A DNA stretch of 64,000 nt from contig NZ_FNDR01000004.1 of NCBI RefSeq assembly GCF_900099805.1, positions 248,001 through 312,000 on the forward strand. The letters are read 5' to 3'. The first letter of the stretch is position 1; each line of letters starts with the position of its first letter. Positions 8,454 to 17,918 of the stretch are shown piece by piece. The notes beneath the pieces are model-generated. The model had not been told where the DNA came from and did not search any database. It worked only from the letters and a program-made list of their open reading frames with translations. This DNA is from Variovorax sp. OV700. Its GTDB lineage: Bacteria > Pseudomonadota > Gammaproteobacteria > Burkholderiales > Burkholderiaceae_C. A program made the translations under genes and the position numbers.

Positions 8454-9438
8454 AGTCCTGCTGACAGTGGCTTGCCTCGCGTTGCTGCTCGCAGCCGCGG
8501 GGCTGCTGCTGTGGCAATGGGCCAAGGGCCGCCAGGCTCGGCAGGCGACTGGGCGGCATCTGGATCAGCAGATTCACGCCAGCACAGCCACTGCGGCGCC
8601 GCTGCCAATCCCTCTAAGGGATCTGCCTGGCGATGGCCTCTTGACTGGCGTGACCACGGACCCGTGGCTCGACTCCGATGCAAGTGCCGCAGCTGCCGCA
8701 CCCGTCGGGGTTTTTGAAAAGGCCCTGCCCGAATGGCTGATAGGCGTGATCGACGCGCGCACGGCCACCCTGGGCTTGGCTGCCATCGTGGCGCTGGCCG
8801 CGCTCGCCGGCCTGTTTGGCGGGTGGATCGCAGCGTTGAGCGCGCTCTCGCTGTTGGTTCTCCTCGCGGTCTTCGCGGTCTGGCTGCGGCTGCAGAAGTT
8901 CCGCCGCAAGATGATCAGCCAGCTGCCCGCCTATATCGATGCGATGGTGCGACTGATCACCATCGGCAATTCCACGCAGGCAGCGTTTCAGCTTGCGATT
9001 GCCACCACGGAGGCTCCGCTGCGAGCCCAACTGGAACGCTCGGCTTCGCTGGTGCGCGCGGGCATGGATCTGGATCGAGCTTTGCACCAGACAGCCAGCA
9101 ATGTCCGCATCGAGGAGATGTTCCTGCTGGCCTCCATTCTCGGCCTGGGTGTGCGTTACGGCGGACGCTCCGACCTCCTGCTGGAGCGCGTAGGCAACTT
9201 CATGCGCGACCGCGAGCAGGCAGAGCATGAGCTGCTCGCCATGTCTTCTGAAACCCGGCTGTCTGCGTGGATCCTCGGATTGCTGCCTGTGAGCGTCGGC
9301 GCCTTCTTCATTCTGACCAATCCCGGCTATTTCCTGGGGATGTGGAACGACGGGACCGGTCGAATGATGGTCCTCTCTGCAGGGGGCTTTCAGTTGTTCG
9401 GCGCGGCGCTCCTCTACCGATTGGCAAAACTGACATGA
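8446..9438 (+). CDS. tadB: Tad inner-membrane platform protein TadB
   Basis: Polytopic inner-membrane protein of the type II secretion F family that forms the assembly platform with TadC. The 330-residue product starts at GTG 8446 inside the end of tadA. It has an N-terminal helix, paired helices near residues 100-150, the T2SSF cytoplasmic domain (PAYIDAMVRLITIGNSTQAA and following), and a final pair of helices. Its stop overlaps the ATG of tadC (ATGA). Confidence 0.92.
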   Translation: MREVLLTVACLALLLAAAGLLLWQWAKGRQARQATGRHLDQQIHASTATAAPLPIPLRDLPGDGLLTGVTTDPWLDSDASAAAAAPVGVFEKALPEWLIGVIDARTATLGLAAIVALAALAGLFGGWIAALSALSLLVLLAVFAVWLRLQKFRRKMISQLPAYIDAMVRLITIGNSTQAAFQLAIATTEAPLRAQLERSASLVRAGMDLDRALHQTASNVRIEEMFLLASILGLGVRYGGRSDLLLERVGNFMRDREQAEHELLAMSSETRLSAWILGLLPVSVGAFFILTNPGYFLGMWNDGTGRMMVLSAGGFQLFGAALLYRLAKLT

Positions 9439-10400
9439 CCATGACCTCCGATCAACTGGGAATCGTCAGTCTGACGCTGTTGGCCCTGGGTTTGATGGCC
9501 GGCGCTGGCGCCCTCATTGCGGCTGAGTTGCGACGTACGCGCAGCGGCAAAGTCATCGACCGCGCCATACAGCAGGTCGTGACGGCTCCGCAAGCATCGA
9601 GAGCCTCCGCCGATTCGACCGAAGAGACGGGCGCCTCGGCGAAGCCGGACATTGATTTGCCGTTCCACTGGCTCGATTCAAGAATCGGTCGGGCATTCGT
9701 GGCAGACGAAGACCGGAATCTCATCGACCAGTGCGGCCTTTCCTCCAAGCGCGCTCAGCTGATCTTTCTGGTGACCCGTGTCTTTCTGGCCTTCTTCCTT
9801 CCTTTTCTTGCCTATGTGCTGTGGAGCGCAGGCCATCAGCAGCGCACCGTCACCATCGTGCTGGCGGTCGCACTCGTCACGGGCTTCATGGCGCCGAAAT
9901 GGGTGCTCGGCCGCTTTGCCGCCGCGCGGCGCGAGCGAGCGAATCAGGAGCTTCCACTGTTCATCGACTTGCTGCGCCTGCTGCAAGGCGTTGGCCTCAG
10001 CCTGGACCAGAGCCTGCAGATCATGGCCAGCGACTTCTCGCATGTGTTGCGCGTGCTCGGCTACGAGCTGACCTTGGCCAACAACCTGTACAGCCGCGGC
10101 CGCAGCCGCGAGCATTCGCTGCAGCGCCTCGCGACCCTGCACAAGAATGAAAACCTCCGCGGACTCGTGTCCTTGCTGGTGCAGGTCGACAAGCACGGCG
10201 GCGCCGTGCAGGAACCGCTACGCATCTTCAGCGATCGGCTGCGCGAACACCGGCGTTCCGAAATGAAGGAAAAAATCGGAAAGATCACGGTGAAGATGAC
10301 TGCCGTCATGGTGACCACCCTGCTGCCCGCACTGGTCATCGTCACGGCGGGGCCAGCTTTTCTCGCGATCTTCCGCTCACTGGGAGCCGCCGCCAAATGA
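9435..10400 (+). CDS. tadC: Tad inner-membrane platform protein TadC
   Basis: Partner of TadB. The 321-residue product starts at ATG 9435, overlapping the tadB stop; the open frame extends further back only as a shadow. The T2SSF domain carries QELPLFIDLLRLLQGVGLSL and a hydrophobic C-terminal helix. The gene overlaps tadD by ATGA at 10397-10400. Confidence 0.92.
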   Translation: MTMTSDQLGIVSLTLLALGLMAGAGALIAAELRRTRSGKVIDRAIQQVVTAPQASRASADSTEETGASAKPDIDLPFHWLDSRIGRAFVADEDRNLIDQCGLSSKRAQLIFLVTRVFLAFFLPFLAYVLWSAGHQQRTVTIVLAVALVTGFMAPKWVLGRFAAARRERANQELPLFIDLLRLLQGVGLSLDQSLQIMASDFSHVLRVLGYELTLANNLYSRGRSREHSLQRLATLHKNENLRGLVSLLVQVDKHGGAVQEPLRIFSDRLREHRRSEMKEKIGKITVKMTAVMVTTLLPALVIVTAGPAFLAIFRSLGAAAK

Positions 10401-11335
10401 AACCATCCACGCTTTGCATGAGCTTGCGCGCCGCCCGCCGCGTGCTGGCTTTCGCCACCACCACCGCCGCCGTGGCTCTCTCTGCCGCAGGCTGCGCCGG
10501 CATCAAGGATCAATACGCCGCCAGCGCCGATGCGCAACAGCGCATGGCTGCCGAGGCGGCCGCGGATACGAAGGCAGGGGCGTCTGTGGACACTCAGGCG
10601 ACCTATCTCAGGCTCGTCGAGCAGATGCAGAAAGAGGACCTGTGGTTTGCATCGCTCGCGCACATCGATGCACTCGAACAGCGATGGGGCGTATCGCCCG
10701 AATCCTCGCGCGTGCGTGCTGAAGCGCTGCGCCAGACAGGGCAGGCTGCCCCCGCCGAGGCCGCGTACAAACGCCTGATGGGCACGCCGCTGGAAAGCGC
10801 GGGCTATCGTGGACTGGGCCTGCTCGCAGGTGCGCGCGGCAACTACGCCGACGCCGTGCAGTTGCTTGCACAGGCACAGCGCCGCACGCCGACCGATGCG
10901 CTGTTGCTGAGCGATCTCGGCTATGCCCAGCTGCGCGCGGGACAGATCGACCAAGCGCGGCTTCCGCTGATGCAGGCGCTTCAGTTGCGTCCGGACAGCA
11001 CGCAGGCACAAGCCAATCTCGCGCTCTATCTGGAAGTAACCAATCAGCGAGACCAAGCCACAGCGCTGATGGATGCGAATCGCATGTCCGAAACGACACG
11101 CCTGGCGGTGCGCGAAGCGGCGCAGCAGATGCGTGCGTCGGGCGGTTCCGCGGCCGCATACGGCGCGGCCTCGGCGGCGCCCCGCCATGAATCCATCGCT
11201 GCGCCCCTTGCGCTCAAGCCGTCGCGGTGGACAGGCGCGGGTGGCATGAGGACCGCGAGCCAGACGAATCCATCCGCCGCATCGAGCGCCGAAGCCCCGC
11301 TCTCACCGAATTCGACCTCACGAGGGACGCCATGA
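10397..11335 (+). CDS. tadD: TadD-type TPR lipoprotein
   Basis: Predicted lipoprotein of the Tad machine, probably a pilotin for the secretin. The 312-residue product has a signal sequence ending in the lipobox LSAAGC, then tetratricopeptide repeats between about residues 65 and 230 (for example LGYAQLRAGQIDQARLPLMQ). The C-terminal tail is Ala/Ser-rich. It overlaps both tadC and the next gene. Confidence 0.9.
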   Translation: MKPSTLCMSLRAARRVLAFATTTAAVALSAAGCAGIKDQYAASADAQQRMAAEAAADTKAGASVDTQATYLRLVEQMQKEDLWFASLAHIDALEQRWGVSPESSRVRAEALRQTGQAAPAEAAYKRLMGTPLESAGYRGLGLLAGARGNYADAVQLLAQAQRRTPTDALLLSDLGYAQLRAGQIDQARLPLMQALQLRPDSTQAQANLALYLEVTNQRDQATALMDANRMSETTRLAVREAAQQMRASGGSAAAYGAASAAPRHESIAAPLALKPSRWTGAGGMRTASQTNPSAASSAEAPLSPNSTSRGTP

Positions 11336-11760
11336 ACCATCAGCCTGCCGACCGAATCGCAAAGCTGCCTTTTCACATTGCCTTGGCCGCCGCGCTTTTC
11401 GCAATGGTGACCGTGGCCTTCGCGCAAACGGATGCGAAGGCCGCGACGGCGCCAGTGGTCGCACCGGAAATCGCCAAGGCCGCCGCGGCCGAACCGCCGA
11501 CGCAAGGGGCTCAGATCGCCGAGCCCGAAGAGTTCGACCCGCCGACGCTGCGGGTGGGTGATGCCACGCAAAGCCTGTTCGCCTGGCAGCGCAGTGGAGA
11601 GATTGCGTCTCCCACGCCCCGGCCTATCGCGGGAAGCGTGGCCAGCCGGAGCTACGAGCGATACATCAAGAGTTTCGATTACCCGATTCCCGAGCGCCTT
11701 GGCTCGACGGTGACAAAGTCCAACGGCGCCGCTGGCGGCGCTGCTGCCGGGGCGCGTTGA
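11332..11760 (+). CDS. DUF3613 protein of the tad operon
   Basis: 142 residues from ATG 11332, which overlaps the tadD stop (ATGA). A signal peptide (IALAAALFAMVTVAFAQ) is followed by an Ala-rich linker and the conserved segment LRVGDATQSLFAWQRSGEIA ... YERYIKSFDYPIPERLG, matching what I recall of DUF3613 proteins found in betaproteobacterial tad loci. The protein is probably periplasmic; its function is unknown. Confidence 0.75.
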   Translation: MNHQPADRIAKLPFHIALAAALFAMVTVAFAQTDAKAATAPVVAPEIAKAAAAEPPTQGAQIAEPEEFDPPTLRVGDATQSLFAWQRSGEIASPTPRPIAGSVASRSYERYIKSFDYPIPERLGSTVTKSNGAAGGAAAGAR

Positions 11761-11788
11761 GCCACGGGAAATCCCATCGCGCCAAAGA

Positions 11789-12280
11789 ATGCCAATGCAA
11801 GCAAGTCGCCTCGCAAGACACCGGCGCGCACAGCGCGGCGTGTATGCGATCGAGTTTGCGTTTGTGTTCCTGATCAGCTTTGCGCTGCTCTACGCGGTGA
11901 TCTGCTATGGCTTCCTGTTGACGATGCGCTTGAGCCTGCAGAACGCCGCGGAAGACGGCGCTCGCGCCGGGCTGCGCTACCAGAGCAGTCTGGATGCGAG
12001 GAAAACCGAAGCAGCAGGCGTTGCGGAATTGCGCAGCGACTGGTTGCCGGGCGCCTTGAAAGCGAAGCTGGCTGTCGATGCGAAGATCTGCCTGGCCACG
12101 GGGGACGACTGCGCGCAGGCTGCGCCCCCTTGCGGGCCGGAATGGAGCAACCGTTGCCAGATGGTCGTGACCGTGGCCGTCACTGGCATCGAGGCGCTGT
12201 TTCCCGCATTCCCCAGTTTCGCGCTGCCTGACCGGGTGACAGGCAAGGCCAGCATGCTGCTCGACGGAAGGTCGCTGTGA
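11789..12280 (+). CDS. TadE-like pseudopilin
   Basis: 163 residues with a short basic leader, then RGVYAIEFAFVFLISFALLYAV, the TadE/prepilin-type segment with Glu at +5 from the likely cleavage site. Four Cys residues occur in the C-terminal part. ATG 11789 is used; ATG 11795 is an alternative. The stop overlaps the next start (GTGA). It is presumably cleaved by the peptidase encoded at 2821. Confidence 0.88.
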   Translation: MPMQASRLARHRRAQRGVYAIEFAFVFLISFALLYAVICYGFLLTMRLSLQNAAEDGARAGLRYQSSLDARKTEAAGVAELRSDWLPGALKAKLAVDAKICLATGDDCAQAAPPCGPEWSNRCQMVVTVAVTGIEALFPAFPSFALPDRVTGKASMLLDGRSL

Positions 12281-12771
12281 AGCCCGCCCGCCCGCGCCTG
12301 GAATGCGCGAGGCCGCGCCGGCAGCGCGGCGTCGCCGCCATCGAATTCGCGCTCATCTTCGGCGTCCTGTTCCTGGGCATCTATGGCCTCATCACGTTCT
12401 GCGGCGTTCTCTACGTGCAGCAGGCCATCTCCCGCGCAGCGGAAGACGGCGCGAGAGCGGCCCAGACTTTCCGCAGCGACACGCCGGTGGCGGACGTGCA
12501 GGCGAATGCACGAACGGCCATCTACCGGTCGCTCGCACTCTCGATGATCACCCCTGTGTCCGCGGGCACTGTTCCATCGACCAAGGAGGCCTGGCTTCGC
12601 GCAAAGATGGCGGACCTTCCGCCTGAAGTGAATCTTTCATCCGCGGAGATCGCGGTGAAAGTGAGCTACCCGTACCGCGCCAATCCGCTCCTGCCTCCGC
12701 TTCCTCTCACCGGCAGCTGGATGCCTGACCGGCTGCTCGGCAAGGCCACGGCGACCCGGTCGTCTTTCTAG
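12277..12771 (+). CDS. TadE/TadF-like pseudopilin
   Basis: 164 residues from GTG 12277, overlapping the preceding gene. The leader is basic (MKPARPRLECARPRRQRG) and is followed by VAAIEFALIFGVLFLGIYGL, again a prepilin-type cleavage motif with Glu at +5. It is related to the preceding protein in layout, so the locus has two minor pseudopilins plus TadG. Confidence 0.88.
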   Translation: MKPARPRLECARPRRQRGVAAIEFALIFGVLFLGIYGLITFCGVLYVQQAISRAAEDGARAAQTFRSDTPVADVQANARTAIYRSLALSMITPVSAGTVPSTKEAWLRAKMADLPPEVNLSSAEIAVKVSYPYRANPLLPPLPLTGSWMPDRLLGKATATRSSF

Positions 12772-12779
12772 CGCGAACG

Positions 12780-14864
12780 ATGCATTCCTTGAATCGAAGA
12801 ACTCCAAGACGGCGGCAACTTGGGTCGGTGGTCATCAATGCGATCATCGCGCTGAGCCTGCTGATCATCGTTCTCGTGGGCACCGAGCTGGGCTACCTGT
12901 TCTTCCTCAAGCGCGAACTCCAGAAGACGGCCGACCTCGCCGCACTCGCGGGCGCACAGGCGCTGGACGGGGAAAGCTGCACGGGCGCAACAACGGCAGC
13001 GATTGCAAACGCCGCACAGAACATTCCTCCCACGCTGGCAGCCGTCGCTGCGGACAGCGTGGCGTGCGGCCACTGGGACCCTGTGTCCAGGCCCGCTGCA
13101 CCTCACTTCGGCACGCCGGAAAGCGGTCAGAAACTCAACGCAGTGCGAGTCAGCATCAACAGAACTCCCGCGCTGCTGCTTGCAGGCCTTCCCGGCAACG
13201 AGCCAAGACCCATTGCGGTCGTCGCGCTCGCGGCGCGCAAGCACCCGCTGGCAGCCTTGAGTATCCGCAGCACGCTCGTCAGCGTGGACAGCACTCGATC
13301 GCCTTCGCTCAATGCGGTGTTCGGCGGTCTTCTGGGTGGCAGCCTCAACCTCGAAGCCGTCGGCTGGAACGGCTTGGTCTCGACTGACCTCAAGTTGCTG
13401 ACCTTCCTGGACGAACTGGCGCTTGAACTGGGTATAGGCGCCGGAAAGTACGACGAGGTCCTGGCCGCCGACGCCTCGGTGGGGACATTGGCACAGGCCA
13501 TGATCAATGCGCTTCAACGCAACGGAGGCACGGCCCAGACGGCCATCGACGCACTCGGGCTGATCAAGCTCGCAGCCAATGCAGCCGCGGCCCAGCCACT
13601 GCTGAAGCTTGGGACACTGCTGGGCGTGCAGTCCGGCACGGACGCCGCCGGACTGGACACCAGCATTCAGGTTTTCCAGTTGCTGCAGGGCGTGGTGCAA
13701 GCGGCCAATGGCAAGAACGGGGCGGCCGTCGATGTCAGCCTTGCCGGGGTCACCGCGAGCATCAAGGTGATCGAGCCGCCGCAGTTTTCTGCCGTGGGAA
13801 ATCCTGAACTGGCCAAGCTCGATCCACTGGGCCCGAACAAGATCTATGTCCGGACGGCTCAGGTTCGGGCGCTTGTTTCAGCCGATCTCGGAGCAGCTGG
13901 TCAAGTGCTGACCACGTTGATCAGCGGCCTGCTCAATGCGCTTGATACGCTGAAAACTGCGCTGGTATCGATCCTGAGTTCCATCATCGACCTGACGCCG
14001 CCGGGCAGTTGCCCGGTCATCGCGTTGAACTGCCACACGCCTGCAAAGGCCGAAATCTCGGACGTGAAAGCGCTTCCCTTGCCGTTGCAGATCGACATCA
14101 GCATCGACATTGCGCCTGCCTCGGCGTATGTCACGGACTACGACTGCACCAACAGTGCCGACAGCAAGCTGTGGGCCAATTCCAAGTCCAATATCGCCAC
14201 GCTGCGCATCGGAAAAATGGGCACTTCGCCGGCCGACGCGAAGGCCAAGGCTTTCTCGTCGACAGCGCTGGCTCCCGCCATGGAGCCCATCGCATTGGTC
14301 GATATCGGCACAGTGCAAACCAGAAAAACCTGCTTCGCGGTGGTCTTAGGGATATGCACCCTGCCTACGCAAGAGTATCTGCAACTGAACGGAACATGGA
14401 CGACCCAGAAGTTGACCGCGCAGCGCACGGCTTTCGGCGGCGGAGGCGTAGGCCTCTCGGTCAACTCCCCTCCGCTCGACGGTGGCTCCGACTCGTTGCT
14501 CTTTCACTCGAGCGCACCCGGGCTGCTGAAGGAAATCGGCGACGTTGCAGCGCCGGCACAAACCTACCTGGCAACGTCCGCCACGAACGATGTGGCCGGC
14601 CTCGTGACCGGCGTCGTCAATGGCCTGCAGCTCAACTTGTATGCACCCGGCGCCTCGGCAGGATTGCTCGGTGCCATCGTGTCAACCACCGATTCGGCGG
14701 CCACCGCCGTGTTCAACCTGCTCAAACCTCTGGTCAATTCTCTTGTCTCTTCTGTTGTCAATTCGCTGGTGGAGCTACTCTTGAAAAACCTCGGTATCGA
14801 ACTTGCGAACGCCGAAGTCGGCGCTCGCATGACATGCAAAGCGGGTGCGGAATTGGTGTACTGA
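12780..14864 (+). CDS. tadG: TadG-like Flp pilus assembly protein
   Basis: 694 residues. The N-terminal region (GSVVINAIIALSLLIIVLVG, then LQKTADLAALAGAQAL) is the Tad/TadG signature, with one membrane anchor. The rest is a long exported region rich in Leu, Ala and Ser with several Cys residues (for example TPPGSCPVIALNCHTP). No VWA domain was recognised. TadG proteins anchor or trigger pilus biogenesis at the envelope. The gene lies 9 bases after the second pseudopilin gene and 10 before the regulator. Confidence 0.82.
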   Translation: MHSLNRRTPRRRQLGSVVINAIIALSLLIIVLVGTELGYLFFLKRELQKTADLAALAGAQALDGESCTGATTAAIANAAQNIPPTLAAVAADSVACGHWDPVSRPAAPHFGTPESGQKLNAVRVSINRTPALLLAGLPGNEPRPIAVVALAARKHPLAALSIRSTLVSVDSTRSPSLNAVFGGLLGGSLNLEAVGWNGLVSTDLKLLTFLDELALELGIGAGKYDEVLAADASVGTLAQAMINALQRNGGTAQTAIDALGLIKLAANAAAAQPLLKLGTLLGVQSGTDAAGLDTSIQVFQLLQGVVQAANGKNGAAVDVSLAGVTASIKVIEPPQFSAVGNPELAKLDPLGPNKIYVRTAQVRALVSADLGAAGQVLTTLISGLLNALDTLKTALVSILSSIIDLTPPGSCPVIALNCHTPAKAEISDVKALPLPLQIDISIDIAPASAYVTDYDCTNSADSKLWANSKSNIATLRIGKMGTSPADAKAKAFSSTALAPAMEPIALVDIGTVQTRKTCFAVVLGICTLPTQEYLQLNGTWTTQKLTAQRTAFGGGGVGLSVNSPPLDGGSDSLLFHSSAPGLLKEIGDVAAPAQTYLATSATNDVAGLVTGVVNGLQLNLYAPGASAGLLGAIVSTTDSAATAVFNLLKPLVNSLVSSVVNSLVELLLKNLGIELANAEVGARMTCKAGAELVY

Positions 14865-14873
14865 AGTGAGCCA

Positions 14874-16340
14874 GTGCAAAAACACACGAACACACCTCAA
14901 GCGATTGTTCTCATGAGCGCCCCCAACTTCGACGAACTCGACCTCTTTGTCTGGGAAGGCAAGGCCGACATCCTCGACCGCATTGCGCGCTGCATGGCGA
15001 GCTTCGACGTCGAGGTGATCCGGGCCGATGGCATGCCGCCTCCTCAACAGGAGCGCGGCACGGCGCTTCGGCCTTCGGTCGCGATCATCAGCGTCACGGT
15101 CATCGACGGCGGGGGCCTTGCGCACGCGACCGAACTGCTGCAAGGCATGCCGGTGATCTGGGTGGCTGCGGCTTCGCGCGACCGCGACTCGCGCACTTAT
15201 CCGCCCGAGTACCTGCACGTTCTGCCTTATGACTTCACCTGCGCCGAGCTGCGCACGATGGTGGCCAAGCTAGTGCGGCAGCTGCGCGCGCGCGACGTGG
15301 CGCCGCAGGCGCCCGACGTGCTGGTGGCGCACTCGGAGGCGATGAAATCGCTGCTCGCCGAAGTGGGCGCCTTTGCCGACTGCAACCACAGCGTGCTGGT
15401 GCGCGGCGAAACGGGGGTGGGCAAGGAACGTATCGCGCAGCAGCTCCATCTCGGCCATCAGCACTACAGCAAGGGCGCGTTCGTGGCGGTGAACTGCGGC
15501 GCGATTCCCGATGGGCTGTTCGAGTCGCTCTTCTTCGGCCACACGAAAGGCTCGTTCACCGGCGCCGTGCATGCGCACCGCGGCTACTTCGAGCAGGCGA
15601 CGGGTGGCACGCTGTTTCTCGACGAGATCGGCGACCTGCCGAAGTACCAGCAGGTCAAGCTGCTGCGCGTGCTCGAGGACAACACGGTCACGCGGCTGGG
15701 CGCCACGGCGCCGGTTCGCGTCGACTTTCGGCTGGTGGCTGCCACCAACCGCAACCTGCGCGAGATGGTGGCGAGCGGCGAGTTTCGCGCCGACCTGTTC
15801 TACCGACTCGCGGTGATCGAGCTGCACGTGCCCAGCCTCGAAGAGCGCGGCGAGATCGACAAGATCGCGATCTTCAAGGCGCTGCTGGCCAATGTGCTGG
15901 GCGACGAGCTGGAGGTGCTGGGAGAAACGCCGCACTGGCTGAGCGATGCGGTTGCGGAAACGTACTTTCCGGGAAACGTGCGGCAGCTGCGCAATCTGGC
16001 CGAGCGCGTGGGTGTGATTGCGCGGCAATTGCACGCGTGGGACCAGAACCTGATCCAGCGCGCCATCGCACTCACGCGCGGCACGCCGACGCCGATGGCG
16101 GGTTCAGCCGAGAGAAACGGCTACAACGGAAGCGCCAACGGCGTCGCGCTCGACGGCAACGGTGACCGCAAGGGTTGGAACAGCAGCGAGCGAAACCGCA
16201 TCATCGCGGCGCTGGAGATCAACGACTGGAAGCGCCAGGACACCGCGCAGCATTTGGGCATCAGCCGCAAGGTGCTGTGGGAAAAGATGCGCAAGTATCA
16301 AATCCTGGACGGCGAGGCCGGCATCCCCGAGGATGCCTGA
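14874..16340 (+). CDS. VpsR-like sigma-54-dependent activator
   Basis: Enhancer-binding activator of sigma-54 promoters. 488 residues from GTG 14874 (ATG 14913 is a plausible alternative). The N-terminal 130 residues resemble the receiver-like VpsR domain. The AAA+ domain has Walker A GETGVGKE with Lys184, a GSFTGA loop at 226-231 where most activators have GAFTGA, and Walker [10 protein letters not shown] with Asp250. A Fis-type helix-turn-helix occupies about residues 440-485. In Vibrio, VpsR controls biofilm matrix genes and responds to c-di-GMP. As the last gene of the tad operon, it probably controls the pilus and perhaps the adjacent adhesin operon. Confidence 0.88.
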   Translation: MQKHTNTPQAIVLMSAPNFDELDLFVWEGKADILDRIARCMASFDVEVIRADGMPPPQQERGTALRPSVAIISVTVIDGGGLAHATELLQGMPVIWVAAASRDRDSRTYPPEYLHVLPYDFTCAELRTMVAKLVRQLRARDVAPQAPDVLVAHSEAMKSLLAEVGAFADCNHSVLVRGETGVGKERIAQQLHLGHQHYSKGAFVAVNCGAIPDGLFESLFFGHTKGSFTGAVHAHRGYFEQATGGTLFLDEIGDLPKYQQVKLLRVLEDNTVTRLGATAPVRVDFRLVAATNRNLREMVASGEFRADLFYRLAVIELHVPSLEERGEIDKIAIFKALLANVLGDELEVLGETPHWLSDAVAETYFPGNVRQLRNLAERVGVIARQLHAWDQNLIQRAIALTRGTPTPMAGSAERNGYNGSANGVALDGNGDRKGWNSSERNRIIAALEINDWKRQDTAQHLGISRKVLWEKMRKYQILDGEAGIPEDA

Positions 16341-16352
16341 GCCCACCCCGGC

Positions 16353-17918
16353 TTACTGACGGGTCGCCAGGCGATCGGCCCGGCGCAGCGGCGGGTTCGA
16401 TGCGGTCGCGGTGGCGCCGCGGTCGGTCACGGGTTCGCTGGCGCAACTCGCATTGCTCGAGATGCACAGCGCGGTGAGCAGGCCGTCTTCGCTCAGCGCG
16501 GGGCGGCCTGGCGGTCCGAAGATGCGGTCGATCCAGGCATTGCTCGCATCGGGATCGATCCGCAGCTCACCCGTGGTGCGTGCAAGGCGCAGTTCGCTGA
16601 TGCGAAGGTCGAACACGGCATCGACATAGTCGAACAGCAGGTTGTAGTAGTCGAGCTGCGCGTCGAGCACGGCCGGCAGAGTCTCGCGGCCGAACTCCAT
16701 CAGGCGGCGCCGGCCGCGGAAGGCTTGGCCCGAGGTGCTGACGGCTTCCATCAGCTGCCGTTCGCGTTCGCGTCCGGACACCGTGCGCGACCATGAGGCC
16801 GACGTGAGTTCCAGCAGGTTGAGCTTCACGCCTTCGAGCTTGGCTTCCTGGTTGGCGACTTCGGCCAGCGCGGACTTCAGCCGCAACTGGCGGTCGAAGC
16901 CGTTGCCAAAGTTCCAGTTGAGCTCGAAGGCTGCGCGCGTCGGATCCTGCGGCGACACGCCGCGCGGATCCTTGCTCTTGACGACCACCGCATCCACCGT
17001 CGGCCAGATGCTGGCTTCCTGCTGGTCGACCAGGGCCTGGGCTCGCGCCACGCGGCCCTTGGCTTCGGCGATCTCGGTGCTGCGTTCTTCCGCGCGGCGC
17101 AAGGCTTCTTCGTGCGACGCGATGCGCCAGAACGCGGGTGCCGCAAGCACGGGCAGCGAATCGGTGTTGGGCGTGAATTTGAAATACGTATTGAACTTGG
17201 CCAGCGCCTCGTCGCGCTGCGCCTGAAAGTCGGACTCGCGGGCGGCCACGCTGGCGCGGCGCGCGGCCGCCATGTTCAGGTCGTTCTCGCCGGCCGCGCC
17301 AAGCGCCACGCGTCGTGCCTCGGCCTTCGAAAGCTCGGCCACCACCTCGGTGGACTTGCGTGCGATCTGCTTCTTCAGGTCGAAGCGCTGCACTTGCAGG
17401 TAGGCGGTCAACGCATCGAGCACCACCTTCTGCGAGGTGGTCACCACGGCCTCGTCGTCGGCCTGGTTTCCCGCTTCGGCAGCGCGCACCGCGGCGCTCA
17501 TGGCGCCGCCATCGACCAGGCTCACGCGCGCCTCGGCGGTCAGCACGGTGTAGTTCTCGCTTCTGGCGTTGGCCGCGCCGCTGTTGTAGGTGCCGGACGC
17601 GGTGCCCATCTTGAAGCGCGGGTAGCGGGCCTTCTTTGCCGCGTCCACGCCAAAGCTGCTGGTGTTGGCGGCGGCCTGCGCGGTTTGCACTTCGGGGTAA
17701 TCCTGCGCGAGCGTGATGAGCGCCTGCTTCACGCGCTGGGCATAGCTTGCGGCACCGATCGAAGGCGCGGAGAGGCGTCGTGCGGCCATCAGCTGCGCCG
17801 GCGCTTCCTGCAGCTCCTGCGCGATTGCACCCGGCGGAACGGCGAAGCTCGCGCACAGTGCCGTGCACAGGATGCCGCGGCCCACCCGGCGCCGGCCTGT
17901 CAGGATGCTCGCCCTCAT
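16353..17918 (-). CDS. TolC-family outer-membrane factor of the adhesin exporter
   Basis: Outer-membrane channel of the type I secretion system. 521 residues with a signal peptide (ILCTALCASFAVPPGAIAQ), long helical hairpins with abundant Ala/Glu/Arg, and TolC-family repeats (TAEARVSLVDGG and RAAFELNWNFGNGFDRQL). The start ATG overlaps the stop of the HlyD gene (ATGA at 17915-17918). The C-terminal ~50 residues are not typical of TolC. The gene converges on the VpsR-like regulator with only 12 bases between. Confidence 0.9.
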   Translation of the reverse strand: MRASILTGRRRVGRGILCTALCASFAVPPGAIAQELQEAPAQLMAARRLSAPSIGAASYAQRVKQALITLAQDYPEVQTAQAAANTSSFGVDAAKKARYPRFKMGTASGTYNSGAANARSENYTVLTAEARVSLVDGGAMSAAVRAAEAGNQADDEAVVTTSQKVVLDALTAYLQVQRFDLKKQIARKSTEVVAELSKAEARRVALGAAGENDLNMAAARRASVAARESDFQAQRDEALAKFNTYFKFTPNTDSLPVLAAPAFWRIASHEEALRRAEERSTEIAEAKGRVARAQALVDQQEASIWPTVDAVVVKSKDPRGVSPQDPTRAAFELNWNFGNGFDRQLRLKSALAEVANQEAKLEGVKLNLLELTSASWSRTVSGRERERQLMEAVSTSGQAFRGRRRLMEFGRETLPAVLDAQLDYYNLLFDYVDAVFDLRISELRLARTTGELRIDPDASNAWIDRIFGPPGRPALSEDGLLTALCISSNASCASEPVTDRGATATASNPPLRRADRLATRQ

